From Delphinus delphis (lineage: Eukaryota; Chordata; Mammalia; Artiodactyla; Delphinidae), in contig NC_082699.1 of NCBI RefSeq assembly GCF_949987515.2, positions 77,813,281 through 77,877,280 on the forward strand: a stretch of DNA of 64,000 nucleotides, read 5' to 3'. Shown piece by piece: positions 1 through 11,165 of the stretch. The position numbers and the translations under genes were made by a program. The notes beneath the pieces are model-generated. The model was given only the letters and a program-made list of their open reading frames with translations. It was not told the origin of the DNA and searched no databases. Every line of letters starts with the position of its first letter. Position 1 is the stretch's first letter.

Positions 1-2245
1 TGACAGTCTTTGTTTAGTCATACTAAAGGATTCTAATATCACATGTTTTAAAAATGTTTAAAAGCCTAGAAAAGAATTAATAGATAATGAAACAACTCAA
101 ATGAAAACCAGCTTAATCTTGTGCTAACACATCAATATCCCGGTGGTATTAACGTGTTTAACCTGAACACTAAATTTCATCAGTCTGAAGCTTTACTTAT
201 AATACTGCAGCTCTTTACGCAGTGCAGATTCCTCCTTTTAAAAATCTTTCCTAAGTGAAGTAAGATGATATTTAAATATATATTTTTTAATAATAAATAT
301 TTTTATTAAATTCTTCATTAAGGACTTTATCTCCCAGGTTAAATATTCAATCCACTACTATTTTAAGCAGAACAGCCTACCTGTCTTGGTCTTATTCATA
401 CATGAATTATATGGCATTTTTAACTTCTAAACACATTCCCCAAATACCATCCTGAGTGTTACAATGAAATGCTATATTTTATATTTTTATTTTTATATAA
501 CTAAAACCCCTAACAACATTACAGAGGAAAACTGTTTATTCACAGCATTGCCGACCCTTAGTGATAAGCCCACCTTACAGTAACAAGGAATTTCCAATTA
601 AATACACAGTCTTTACGGTGAGGAAAGGAAACCAATTTTTGAAATAAGAAAATCTGTTACTCTTTTTTCCTGCAGTCCTATTTAAGCTTAGTCTCTTTAC
701 TCTTTAAAAACTTCTGCCTCTCAGAATGGGTAGGACGTCTTGATTAAAACTCAAAACAAAACATGCAACTTCAAGAGACATAAGACAGAGCATAAAAAGA
801 GTTTACTCATTTAAATGCATTTTCATAAAAATAATTTTATTTACTTTTTGAAACCCTCTCTAATTGGTTTTATGCAATAGTTGCAAACCCATACCATGTA
901 ATTTCCCTTTTTCCTTAAATTTAATTGTGACTCTCTTTGAAATAAGTTCTGACAAACTCTTATCCACCTTCTTAGCGCAAAAGCATGAATCTAAATAAAA
1001 TTTAAACCGAATAGATTTTTAATCTACTTATACCTTTAGCCCAACACACTGGAAATGGACTACAGCCGCTCTTCTCCATACAGACAGCACCTGTGGGTCC
1101 CAGGGCCCCTCGGCCCGTCACTTCCAACAACATAAAGTCAGTCCTAGAAAGACCAAGCCAGGAGTCCGCACAACAAGTCCCCGTTCATCGCTCCTACAGG
1201 ATTTGCTTCGATCCACAAGCAAGACTAAGCTTCCCCACTGTGCTCCTTTTTTCAGAGCTTGAAGCAAAATTTGGGAGGTGTTCCCTCTGTAATGTTTTCC
1301 AGCAGCTTGAAGAATGCCTCTCAGTTACAGAATCTTCTCAAGCTTCCGCAACCTGAAACACAGACCTTCCTGGCCAGATTAAGCTACTGAACAGAAAGAA
1401 ACCAGCAAGTAACGTGACCCCAAGGGTCTGTGTTCCTAGATTCATTCAGGGAAAGAGAGCGAGAAGGAGGGGAGGGAGGACACAGGGTGGAGAAAAAGGC
1501 GGCCGGTAGCCAGAACCTTATTAATATGCTAATCTCACCCTTCTGTTCAATTCATCTGGCAGACTTCTGTTTACGAAACTGACAGACGATTCTAGAATTG
1601 GGTAAGCTGCAAATCAAGTCTGACCCAGATCATGTCTGTAGGTGCCTGCTCAAACCATTGTTGTTTTTCAAAGTCGTGCTTTTGGCATTTTACCAGCCTA
1701 ATTCTGACCTACAGTTAAAATAATTACCTTGATGAAATAAGAATAATTCTGAAAATAAAATCCTGATCATCACTAAAAACAAGTCTGTAAAAAATGTCCA
1801 TAGGAACCCAAGTATTTTTGAGGTAAAATATTTTTCCAGATTGATACTTGAAAAGTTTGTAAATTTATAGAAAGTATCTAGAAAACACATAAAAACAAGA
1901 GTTTGAGGTTGCCAGATACTTTCAAAATTAGCTTTAGGGAATATTGAGGGATCCAAGATGCATTTCTTGTTTTAGCTTCAAAATATAAGTGAATAATAAA
2001 CTCATACTGAAGAAGCAGGACAGAAAAATACCCTAATAATCTGTACTGGAAACTTTTTTAAGATGCAAAGCTACTTACTTTCTCCATTCAAACTGAGAGA
2101 TAATCAAGGTTGTCTAAAAAATTTAGCTCTTTGAACACATTCCACACTTATTATCTTAGCAGTAAGACAGTAAGTAACTAGGTTCCTGGAGCCTTTGCCT
2201 GGGCACAGTTTAGCCCTCCTAATATATCGGTGATTTTGTTAGTAG
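1..2245. other. Unique AT-rich DNA, no recognisable feature
   Basis: I see no gene, known repeat or RNA here. An open frame at 1093-1356 (+) and one at 1690-1956 (-) have no recognisable domain or splice context. The stretch 1430-1510 is purine-rich (GAGAAGGAGGGGAGGGAGG). It may be intron or spacer. Confidence 0.6.
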
Positions 2246-2323
2246 TAAATCCCGTAAACTAATAAAAAAAATCAAGTACTTTACTTAAATCCCGTAAGCT
2301 AATAAAAAATCAAGTACTTTACT
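2246..2323 (+). repeat. Tandem duplication, 2 x about 40 bp
   Basis: Copy 1 (2246-2285) and copy 2 (2286-2323) both read TAAATCCCGTAA... to ...CAAGTACTTTACT. They differ by one base (AAACT versus AAGCT) and two A residues in an A-run. The high identity suggests a recent local duplication by slippage or unequal exchange. Confidence 0.9.
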
Positions 2324-3487
2324 TAACTGTGAATTCACTAACTTCTGAAAACAAGAGCTGAACAAAGGCTGTGGCCTCAGGGCAGCGTGTTCAGTTTCTA
2401 ACAGCTCCCCTAGATGATGCTTTGTCCTGCAGGCTTTACCTTCAGTTTCCTAATTGCAGGCAGAGCTCAAGTGACCCCTCATATGCCCCAGTGAAAACAC
2501 ATCATTCACCACAGAGAACTCTGACCTCAGGCAACACTGGTAAGAAAGGGGGCTCCAGAAAACACAGGCAAGCAAGCCAGAAAAAGAACAGAAGAAACAA
2601 GCAGACAGACCCAGCAGAATTCATGAACACCAACCACCCCAGCTTCCCCCATTACTGAGGAGAGCCCAGGACAGAAAGGAACATCAGTGGGCAAGTCTGG
2701 TACCTGGTTCAGCCCCATGACAACGGCTTGGTGCTTAATCTGAAACCATCAGCTAAACAGACTGTATAAACGACCCAAGCAAACTGTGAGTCTCTCTTGG
2801 AACCTATGACTCTCAAAAATTAAAAATTCAAGGCTACCTTGTCACCAACCACATTCTACACACCAGATACTGATTATATCTCATTTTCACATCTTCTAAG
2901 CAAAATCAGTGCCACCACATCTTTTAAAGATGAGTAAAGACAGGGCCATTCAACCGGCAGAGGCACAGTGTCACTGAGCCCAGCCGTATCCGGGAAGCAG
3001 GGGTCTTCACAAACAGCCCAGAAGGCCACAGCAGCAGCTGTGAAGAAAAGCTAGCAGGGGTGGGGGTGGGGGGGTGGCTGGAGCTGATGCAGGGCAGTGG
3101 AGGCAGGGCAGTGGAGGCAGGGACGAGGGGCAAACTGGGAGCTTTCTAGGATGGAAAAAGTGAGTGAGGGGAGAAGCCCAGTTTCCAAATGAAGTGAACC
3201 AGTGGATGGCAGCTTTCTCTCCCATCCACCAAGCTAATTTATATTTTATTTCAATACCCAAATGTCACCTCCTGGTGTGCAAGGTCCTGAAAGCTGGAAA
3301 GATACAGAGAAGCATAAACTTCTCCAGGAAACAGGGAACAGTGGCTGCCTGATGAAGCAGAGCCCAGATGGAAGCAGCAGCTACAAGAAAGTTAAGAACC
3401 ACTGCGGCGACTGAAAAGAAAGAGCAGCCGGTGTGAGAGCAGGAGAGGACACAGGTGCTCTGCAAACAGCAGAAAAGCACCTGCGGA
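2324..3487. other. Unique DNA without a recognised gene
   Basis: An open frame at 2371-2658 (95 codons, Lys/Arg-rich C-terminus) matches nothing I recognise and has no convincing gene context. A G-rich patch (3057-3077) precedes a small tandem repeat. Nothing else stands out. Confidence 0.55.
3089..3122 (+). repeat. Short GC-rich tandem repeat, 14-bp unit
   Basis: The unit GCAGGGCAGTGGAG occurs at 3089-3102 and 3103-3116, followed by a partial third copy. It lies just downstream of the run GGGGGTGGGGGGGTGG. This is a minor minisatellite seed. Confidence 0.8.
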
Positions 3488-3645
3488 CCAGCACTGTGCC
3501 AGGTGCTTTCACACATAAAACAACCGAGTTTAACCCTTAACACAATCCCACCAAAGCACTTCCTTCCCCTTTTCTGCAGAAGAGGATCCTGAGGTTCAGA
3601 GGTGGAGTGATCTGTCTCAGGCCTAAGTTTGGTGATATAGCTACT
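3488..3645 (+). repeat. MIR SINE fragment (+)
   Basis: The sequence keeps the MIR core order: CACTGTGCCAGGTGCTTTCAC, then a poorly conserved middle, then GAGGATCCTGAGGTTCAGAG and a 'gtctcaggcc' 3' part. The + orientation follows from this motif order. It is diverged, as expected for a repeat older than placental mammals. Confidence 0.75.
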
Positions 3646-4085
3646 ATTTTCTTTCTGCTAAATATTAAAACAACTTATGCTTTTAAATTCCCAATCCAGT
3701 GACATCTTGAAAAGAATGGGAACACAAGTGAAAAAAGTAAGCAATCCCTTTATGCTCTGATTCATGACATTCTATATATTAATATAAAAAGCTCTTTGGT
3801 ATTTAAACAACCTCTTTAGAGTATCAGTCTAGCTAAGAGCAACTCTGGTAAGTCCCACTTAACAAGTAAACTCTTAATTAAAATTTACTTTAAATAGAAA
3901 GATTACTGTTTGCTCAGGCCCCAAGCCTTGGTCACCTCGACTTCTTTTTCTGTCTCTTAGATCAAAGCATTCCATCAGCGAAACCCACCATCCCTGCCTT
4001 CAGACTACACCTGGGCCGTGACCTCCCCCCGCCCGCTGCCATCTGGCACCCACAGGCCTCCCCACCGCCCAGCCCCCTGTTTTTT
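3646..4085. other. Unique DNA
   Basis: No gene or repeat is recognised. The stretch turns C-rich after about 4000, where it grades into the L2 element. Confidence 0.5.
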
Positions 4086-4925
4086 GTCTCGCTGCTCCAC
4101 AATCAATTCTCAGGCCAGCAGCTGCAACTGACCCTTTCTTTCAAAACATCAATCACACCATTTCACTCCTTTGCTAAAACTCACCAAATGTTCCCCAACT
4201 CCCCTGAACAGGTGACCTGCACACCAAGGATGGTCTGCAAATCCCTGTGCCAGGAGACTCCCCTACCATCTACAGCCCCATCTCCTCACCACCACCATCC
4301 CCGCCCCCGGGCTTTCTCAGCTCCAACCACACTGAGCTCCCTGTTGCCCTTTGCCCACACGAGCCACGCATGACACCTCAGGGCCTTTACACTGCCTGCC
4401 TCTCCCTCTAGGCTGGACACTCTTGCCCCAGATATAACCACAAGGCTCACTCCCTTTCCTCCGAGCCTTTGCTCAAATGTCACTTACTCCACGAGGCCTA
4501 TCCTGACCGCCTCATCTAAAATTGCACAGCCCATACCCTAACCCAGCTTCACCTCCTCACAGCACGACCCCGTCTACAACACCACGTGCCTTATTCTGCA
4601 CCTCGTCCACTGTCTGACTGCCCCACTGCAATGCACTCTCCATGGCGGGAAGGACGTCCAGGGCCTCACTGCTAAAACGGAAAGTAAAATGTACAGGCCG
4701 TATTCCACACATTCTTCTAAGCCCTGTAGGTAATGAGGACATGGCAGAGGGAAGTTCTATTATTTTAGAGGCCACAACCATAGAGAAAGCATCAGAGATT
4801 CTAGGTATCAGGACCCGACACTAAGCTCCACGACAGCGTGGCCTGCCTCAGTCTTGGGCACTGCTTCACCTCCAGGACCCAGCACAGGGGCTTGAAAAAT
4901 ATTTACTGCATGAATACGTGAATTA
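4086..4925 (+). repeat. L2 LINE 3' end (+)
   Basis: Long similarity to the L2 3' region is visible: 'cagggcctttacactgcctg' (4379), 'ctcaaatgtcacttactccacgaggcc' around 4472-4498, and the terminal 'aaatatttactgcatgaat' at about 4896. The element ends at the usual ATGAAT-type 3' repeat. Open frames across it are accidental. Confidence 0.8.
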
Positions 4926-5929
4926 CACATGTTGTAAACCTTGCTTTTCTTCCCCCATAAGAATGGAAAAAGAAAAATTGATATAAATTCTACAAAAACC
5001 ATGTGGAATGCCCTTCCTCATCCCACATAAAAAATAAATCACACAACTGTAGTATTCTGATACTCCAATCAGAACTTCCACTGCAGATTTTAGTAGAGCA
5101 ATAGTGAAACTAATGTGTGAGATTAGACGGCTAGCAAACAATGCCATAAGCAAGATCAGTGAGCAGAAAAACCCTTCATACACTGTATAATTTTGTCCAA
5201 TCCGGCTTCCCTACAGAAACCTGGCCTTAAATAAGAAAGTCACTGGGAAAGAACTATTAAGAAACAAACTGCTTGTAAATGTCACAAAAGCAGCTCACAG
5301 AGATACAACTCTGACTTTCACAGTTCTCAGACGGTTATCATGGTTTTACTGGTTTGCCTTAAGTTAGTACCAAAACTTTAGGGCAGTACTTCTTACAAGA
5401 GTAAAGCACTGGTAAATGCTTTTATGTCAACCAACAGGAGGAATGTAAAAGAAAACTATAATTCACATTATACGCACACAATTCAAAATTTACCTTCATT
5501 AATCAAAAGTTAAAGACTGAAATAAAATCAAAACTTTCACAATATGATGCCTCCACTGGCAACTGATAGTTACAACATACCCTAACTTCTGCAGCCGGGT
5601 ATCCTGTTCTAAGTTTACTTCCAGTAAGACTCATAGAATTACCATTTCTGTGTCATTGCGTCTCACTGTTTCCACCACAAACACAGAAAAAATTTTTTCT
5701 GAAAATTTTAGTATCAATAAAAATTATGACTTGGTAAGAACTAAAGAAATTCAAGCTTAACAATGGCTATAATCACCTTCTGAAGACAAACAGACAATAG
5801 GTCGCAAAACACAAAATATTCCGAAAGGTGATGGTATTGGTATTACTTGCTTTCCCTGCCAACTTTCATAACAATTACCATACCTCCCTTCCATTAATCT
5901 GGAGGAACTCTGGGGAAGCTGAGGAAGGC
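4926..5929. other. Unique AT-rich DNA
   Basis: No gene, RNA or repeat is recognised. Open frames on both strands (for example 4923-5183 on the - strand) are short and lack recognisable motifs. Confidence 0.55.
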
Positions 5930-6090
5930 ACTGAATTTGCAACTGGAAGACGCAAAGGAGCCCCAGTTCTATCCGTAAGACAAAGAAAGAATCATTTCAC
6001 CATCCTGAACCTAAGTCTGTTCACCTGTAAAACAAGGACAATGACAATACCTATCACCTATTGAACAGTGATGACGTGTCAATCACAAAA
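5930..6090 (-). repeat. MIR fragment (-)
   Basis: The part reading 'ctgttcacctgtaaaacaag' then 'gacaatgacaatacctatcacc' is the reverse-complement MIR core (tail of the 'cctcatctgtaaaatggg' motif). It is the first of three MIRs in about 600 bp. Confidence 0.65.
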
Positions 6091-6137
6091 GAGCAGAACA
6101 GCAACACTAATAATGATGAAAATATAATAATAATGAT

Positions 6138-6335
6138 GATGCCAAGCTAATGCTTACTACGTACCCAGCCCTGTTCTAAGTACTTTTATCCCACAACAGA
6201 GGCAGACTCTATTACCCCCACTGCACAGATGAAGAAACTGGAGCACAGAGAGATAACTTGTTCCAGGTCACAGAGCTTCTAAGGTGCAAAGCTGGAAATC
6301 AAACTCAGCCAGCCAGGCTCCACAGTCTGTGTTCC
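6138..6335 (+). repeat. MIR fragment (+)
   Basis: Nearly complete order of MIR landmarks: 'gcttactacgtacccagccc', 'actgcacagatgaagaaact', 'gagagataacttgttccagg', 'tcacagagcttctaaggtgc', 'ctccacagtctgtgttcctc'. Strand is given by this order. Confidence 0.85.
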
Positions 6336-6336
6336 T

Positions 6337-6535
6337 CATTAATTTGCTGAGTGCTTTACACCTATTTTCTCAATTAGTACTTACAACAACCAATGAGGTA
6401 GATGATATTATAATCCACATGTGACATGTGAACAAACTGAGGAACAGAGAGATTAAGTAACATACCTAACATCAAGCTAGTCGGTCAGCGGCAGAGCTGG
6501 GATATGCACGGGCACTCGGACACCCGCCAGACCAC
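6337..6535 (+). repeat. MIR fragment (+), directly abutting the previous one
   Basis: A second MIR starts where the first ends: 'gctgagtgctttacacctat', 'aacaaactgaggaacagaga', 'agcggcagagctgggatatg'. Two complete heads in tandem imply two insertions or a local duplication. Divergence between them favours separate insertions. Confidence 0.85.
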
Positions 6536-6899
6536 ACACTTCAACCACCACCTACAGTGATGCTACCTGCAGAGACTGCAAAGCTTTCCAGAGAGAGTCA
6601 GAAAGCAGGCCCCACCCAACCTACAGAGGATGACTGAGTCAGAGTGAGGACCAAAGGGACAAGAAAGGAAGGGAAGAAACACGCCCACGGAAAGAACGCA
6701 AGACAGACGGGCCACTCTCTCCCCTACACAACATCCCATCACAGTCCCTGGTGTCAGCAATCCTGCCAAAAACAAATTCAGGTAAGATGCTGGACATGCA
6801 GCTGGTACCTGAGAGATGCATCAAAACCACCAGGAGATAAACATACCACTGGATTAAGCCACACTAAGATATATGAAACAGAAGGAAAATGCCTTCTAG
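6536..6899. other. Unique DNA
   Basis: Nothing recognised. The + frame opening at 6644 runs into the following SINE and is chance reading. Confidence 0.5.
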
Positions 6900-6909
6900 A
6901 AAGTCAGAA

Positions 6910-7241
6910 GGGCTTCCCTGGTGGTGCAGTGGTTAAGAATCTGCCTGCCAATGCAGGGGACACAAGTTCCAGCCCTGCTCCAGGAAGATCCCACAGGTCG
7001 TGGAGCAACTAAGCCCGTGCACCACAACTGCTGAGCCTGTGCTCTAGAGCCCATGAGCCACAACTACTGAGCCCACGTGCCATATCTACTGAAGCCCGCG
7101 CACTCTAGAGCCTGTGCTCCACAACAAGAGAAGCCGCGCGCCGTAATGAAGAGTAGCCCCGCTCGCTGCAACTAGAGAAAGCCTGCACGCAGCAACGAAG
7201 ACCCAACACAGCCAAAAATAATAAATAAATTCAAAAAATTA
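6910..7241 (+). mobile_element. CHR-1-like tRNA-derived SINE (+)
   Basis: Starts GGGCTTCCCTGGTGGTGCAG, has the B-box-like 'gttccagccctgctc', several 'ccacaactactgagccc' blocks and ends 'caacacagccaaaaataata'. Imperfect target-site duplication: AAAGTCAGAA (6900-6909) and AAAGGCAGAA (7242-7251). Confidence 0.93.
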
Positions 7242-7286
7242 AAAGGCAGAAAATTTTGAACTTATTATTAATCTAAACAATACTCA

Positions 7287-7523
7287 GGACTTCCCTGGTG
7301 GTGCAGTGGATAAGACTCTGCACTCCCAATCCAGGCAGCCTGGGTTTGATCCTTGGTCAGGGAACTAGATCCCACATGCATGCTGCAACTAAAAGTTCAC
7401 ATGCCACAACTAAGGAGTCTGCATGCTGCAACTAAGGAGTCCTGGAGCTGCAACTAAGGAGTCCACCTGCCACAACTAAGACCCAACGCAACCAAATTAA
7501 TTAATTAATTAATTAACTTTAAA
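7287..7523 (+). mobile_element. SINE of the GGACTTCCCTGGTGGT form (bov-tA/CHR-1-related) (+)
   Basis: The tRNA-like head is 'gcagtggataagactctgc' with 'gggtttgatccttgg'. It is followed by four 'caactaaggagtc'-type internal repeats and an (AATT)n tail. The duplication AAACAATACTCA (7275-7286) / AAACAATGCTAA (7524-7535) supports one insertion. Confidence 0.92.
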
Positions 7524-7535
7524 AAACAATGCTAA

Positions 7536-7945
7536 ACTAGAATATTTCCAGAGACACTAATTCATGGCCATTTCTTGTTTATTTTGCCATATAAAAGAGC
7601 AGCGCTAAATTCCAGGTTTAAAAACTGTTGGGAGGTTACTCGCCATTAAGTTTAAGAGGGAAAAAAAGGGTCCTGAAATGTGTAAGAAGAATGCTTCCTT
7701 AGTTTTTCAAATATAGTGAGTGGTAGAGGTATAGTAACATAGGATGGGACAAGACACCAAAATTTTCAACCTAACTACATATGTTATAGAGGGGTATTCT
7801 GTTTATATTAACCAAAATGACACAAATATCAAAAGGCAATCGAGTATTTATTTTAATGTTGCAACTGTTCAAATCAACTTTGAAACTTTTACTGTATTGG
7901 GCATGCATATACATATCCAACTTACCTCATCATTTCCTCACCATA
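7536..7945. other. Unique AT-rich DNA
   Basis: No gene or repeat recognised. Overlapping open frames at 7744-8011 (+) end in the 29-bp tandem repeat below. Confidence 0.5.
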
Positions 7946-8032
7946 CCCTATAAATCCAATTTATCCACAGTTTACCCTATAAATCCAATTTATCCACAGT
8001 TTACCCTATAAATCCAATTTATCCACAGTTTG
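7946..8032 (+). repeat. Perfect 3 x 29-bp tandem repeat
   Basis: Three head-to-tail copies at 7946-7974, 7975-8003 and 8004-8032 are identical except the last base. Each begins CCCTATAAATCC and contains TTATCCACAG. The lack of divergence indicates a young array that may vary in copy number. Each unit carries a TATAAA-like string and a TTATCCACA nonamer, probably without meaning here. Confidence 0.95.
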
Positions 8033-8572
8033 ACCACTCACCTTATTTAGCAAATAGCGAAGGTAGGACTGGCTCCCCGAATTAGGTAACTGAAGCGGAG
8101 AGAACCTCTGGAGTCTTGCTAGAAATCAGGCCATGTGGTTGCAGGTTGCAAGCAGCTATAGCTGGAAGGGGCGCTGGTGCCAGGGGGACCCCTGGTGGTG
8201 AATGAGTCTCTTCTGCAACCTACATTCCTCAGCTATAAAGAGGGAGACGTCAACCATCTACATTTTAAATTATCCCTCGCTGTGGCCTGGAAAAGGAAAG
8301 TGTTTCTACAATGTGACTCTATACTCCATTTTCAAGAAACACTAGAAACACCCTGTATGGATCCAGTCCTTTCTTCAATCATATTCTGAGTAAGAGGCAC
8401 AAATAAGATGGCGTCTCTTCCCAAACACAGCTGCGTAGTGGTTGGTTTTCTTTGTCAATCGGCCTCCTCTATGATTTTGCTCTTGTCACACTGGTATCAA
8501 CAGACATTATTCTAACTTAGCAAAAATTTACAGAGTCACTTTTCCAACTCTACCTAAAAATTTTTATCATTA
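8033..8572. other. Unique DNA
   Basis: No recognisable gene or repeat. A 70-codon frame at 8177-8389 (+) has no known motif. Confidence 0.5.
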
Positions 8573-8587
8573 AAAAACGTTATTAGG

Positions 8588-8950
8588 GGGCTTTCTTGGT
8601 GGCGCAGTGGTTAAGAATCCGCCTGCCAATGCAGGGGACACGGGTTCGAGCCCTGGTCCAGGAGGATCCCACATGCCGCGGAGCAGCTAGGCCCATGCGC
8701 CACAACTGCTGAGCCTGCGCTCTAGAGCCTGTGAGCCACAACTACTGAGCCCGCATGCCACAACTACTGAAGCCCACGCGCCTAGAGCTGGTGCTCCGCA
8801 GCAAGAGAAGCCACCGCAGTGAGAAGCCCGTGCACCGCAACAAAGAGTAGCCCCCGCTCGCCGCAACTAGAGAAGGCCCGTGCACAGCAACAAAGACCCA
8901 GTGCAGCCAAAAATAAATAAAATAAATAAATTTATTAAAAACAAACAAAC
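8588..8950 (+). mobile_element. CHR-1-like SINE (+)
   Basis: The head GCTTTCTTGGTGGCGCAGTG carries a C-to-T change. The B box 'gggttcgagccctgg' is intact, and the tail is AATAAATAAATTTATT plus (AAAC)n. Duplication AAAAACGTTATTAGG (8573-8587) / AAAAATGTTATTAGG (8951-8965). Confidence 0.94.
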
Positions 8951-8965
8951 AAAAATGTTATTAGG

Positions 8966-9937
8966 GACTTCTCTGGTGGTCCAGTGGTAAAGAATCCGCC
9001 TTCCAATGCAGGGGACAGGGGTCCGATCCCTGGTCAGGGAACTAAGATCCCACATGCCATGGGGCAACTAAGCCTGCACGCCACAAACTACTGAGCCCAA
9101 ACGCCTCAACTGGAGCCCGCGCACCATTTGCAGAAACATGGATGTGACTAGAGATTATCATACTAAGTGAAGTAAGTCAGAAAGAGAAAGACAAATACCG
9201 TATGGTATCACTTATACGTGGAATCTAAAATATGGCACAAATGAACCTGTCGATGAAACAAGACTCACATATAGAGAACAGACTTGAGGTTGCCGCCAAG
9301 GGGGATGGGGAGAGGGAGAGAATGGACTGGGAGCTTGGGGTTGGTAGACTCAAACTATTACATTTAGAATGGATAAACAAGGGCTTCCCTGGTGGCGCAG
9401 TGGTTAGGAATCCGCCTGCTAATGCAGGGGATTCGAGCCCTGGTCCGGGAAGATCCCACATGCCACGGAGCAACTAAGCCTGTGCGCCACAACTACTGAC
9501 CTGCGCTCTAGAGCCCGCGAGCCGCAACTACTAAGCCCACGTGCCACAACTACTGAAGCCCGTGTGCCTAGAGCCCGTGCTCCACAAGAGAAGCCACCAC
9601 AATGAGAAGCCCACGCACCGCAACGAAGAGTAGCCCCCGCTTGCAGCAACTAGAGAAAGCCTGCGCACAGCAACAAAGACCCCACACAGCCAAAAATAAA
9701 TAAATAAATAAATAAAATTGGTAAAACCAACACTTAAAAAAAAAAAGAATGGATAAACCATAAGGTCCTAATGTATATATAGCACAGGGAACTATATTCG
9801 ATATCCTGGGATAAACCATAATGGAAAAGAATATTAAAAAAAGAATGTCTCTATGTGTATAACTGAGTCACTGTGCTGGACAGCAGAGATGGGCACAGCA
9901 TTGTAAATCAACTATACTTCAATTTTTAAAAGTTATT
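8966..9937 (+). mobile_element. SINE-L1 composite: half SINE joined to an L1 3' end (+)
   Basis: 8966-9121 is the first half of a GGACTTCTCTGGTGGTCCAG-type SINE. At about 9122-9126 (CACCA) it passes without any A-tail into L1 3' sequence ('tgcagaaacatggatgtgac', 'gtaagtcagaaagagaaaga', 'ccgtatggtatcacttatac'). The L1 part resumes at 9759 after a later SINE and ends with 'atcaactatacttcaatttt'. GTTATTA occurs just before (8957-8963) and just after (about 9931-9937), compatible with one target-site duplication. The older alternative is an L1 landing in a SINE followed by loss of the SINE 3' half. Confidence 0.65.
9379..9745 (+). mobile_element. CHR-1-like SINE inside the L1 3' end (+)
   Basis: A near-complete copy (GGGCTTCCCTGGTGGCGCAG ... 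'cacacagccaaaaataaata' and poly-A). The duplication AGAATGGATAAAC is perfect (9366-9378 and 9746-9758), so it is younger than the L1 it splits. Confidence 0.96.
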
Positions 9938-10590
9938 AAAACCAACCTCACGCCTATTAGGATGATTACTATTTTTTTTTTTTAAATATGAAAATAACAA
10001 GTGCTGGTGAAGATGTGGAGAAACTGGAACCCTTGCATACCATTGATGGGAAAGTAAAATGGTGCAACTGTTACAGAAAACAGTATGGAGGTTCCTCAAA
10101 AAAATCAAAAATTGAACTACCATACGATCCGGCAATTCCACTGCGGGAATTCCACACCCAAAAGAACTGAAAGCAGGGTCTTGAAGAGATTTGCACACCT
10201 ATGTTCACAGCAATTATTCACAAGAGTGGAATGGTTGAAAGGATAAATAAAATGTGGTGTAAATTATAGTGGAATATTATTCAGCCTTTGAAAGGAAGGA
10301 AAGCCTGTCACATGTGAAATAAGCACAAATACTGTATGATTCCACTTACTTGAGGCACCTAAAGTAGTAAAGCTCGCAGGAACAGAAAGCAGAATGGTGG
10401 CTACCAGGCGCTGGGGAGAAGGGAAGAGGGGGTACAGAGCTTCTGATTCGCAAGATAAGCCCTAGAGATCTGTTTCACAATTATGTGAATACACTTAACA
10501 CCACTGACCTACACTCTTAAAAACAGGTAAGATGGTAAATTTTATGTTCTGTTTTTTGTCTATCCCAATAAAAAAATTTTTTAAATGTTA
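9938..10590 (+). mobile_element. Old L1 (L1M-type) 3' region (+)
   Basis: Diverged L1 landmarks in order: 'cacgcctattaggatgatta', 'gtgctggtgaagatgtggag', 'ggcaattccactgcgggaat', 'tggaatattattcagccttt', 'gtggctaccaggcgctgggg', and the 3' end around AATAAAAAAATTTTTTAAAT. It covers the last codons of ORF2 and the 3' UTR; all frames are broken. Confidence 0.85.
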
Positions 10591-10759
10591 AAACCACTTT
10601 AAAAGAGTGAATCTCACTTATATTTTACAACGGAACTGCAAATACGATATAATTATGTCTACTCTTACAGACAAGGGGGAAAGCCTTGAGACGTCAGAAC
10701 GAGCTCGAAGTGCAAGAGGCAGTAAAAAGAGAGACAACAACCGGTCCTCGACTAGGCTG

Positions 10760-10797
10760 GATACTGGTCCGGCACTGCTGATACTGGTCCAGCACTG
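10760..10797 (+). repeat. Short tandem duplication, 20-bp unit
   Basis: GATACTGGTCCGGCACTGCT at 10760-10779 is repeated as GATACTGGTCCAGCACTG at 10780-10797. The neighbouring 10591-10859 holds no recognised feature. Confidence 0.8.
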
Positions 10798-10859
10798 GAC
10801 AAGGGGGCTTTATGTGGCTTAAAAAAATTAATCCCCTAATAAACTTTGAGATTATTACT

Positions 10860-10980
10860 AATATCACCATTTTCAAGAAAAAGGCAACAGGCTTAGAGAG
10901 GTAAAGGACTTGGGGTAAGATCAGATTTCGTAAAAGTCAAAGTCACATGTGACTCCAAAGCCCAAATCATTTCATCTTTT
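10860..10980 (+). repeat. Possible MIR fragment (+)
   Basis: 'aggcaacaggcttagagagg' followed by 'taaaggacttggggtaagat' resembles the central MIR part ('gcacagagaggttaagtaacttgcccaaggt'). Only this section is readable, so the call is tentative. Confidence 0.4.
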
Positions 10981-11024
10981 CCACACCGTTAAGCCTGAAA
11001 GCCCAATGTTGTCCTCTCTCTGAC

Positions 11025-11165
11025 TTGGTTTTCTCATCAATTAAATGAAGTTTAAAATGGCATCTACTGTTCACAGTTGTTAGGAGAATTAAATCTCACA
11101 ACACAAAGGGCTTTGAGAGTACAGCATTATCAGTGCATTACTCTGCATCTTCTGTGCTGGTGCAA
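11025..11165 (-). repeat. MIR fragment (-)
   Basis: 'cttggttttctcatcaatta', 'gttgttaggagaattaaatc' and 'aaagggctttgagagtacag' follow the reverse-complement MIR order. Sequence from 11166 to 11425 shows nothing recognisable. Confidence 0.7.

Noticed and set aside
2371..2658. 95-codon frame with basic C-terminus
   Set aside because: No family resemblance and no splice or promoter context; length is within chance for 64 kb on six frames.
6910..6985. tRNA-like heads of the SINEs as tRNA genes
   Set aside because: A- and B-box-like strings exist, but no cloverleaf with a proper acceptor stem closes, and the heads continue into SINE bodies with A-rich tails.
7946..8032. Three spaced TTATCCACA nonamers, identical to the bacterial DnaA box
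   Set aside because: All surrounding DNA is mammalian, and the three boxes are one motif copied by a 29-bp tandem duplication. No bacterial origin or vector sequence is nearby.
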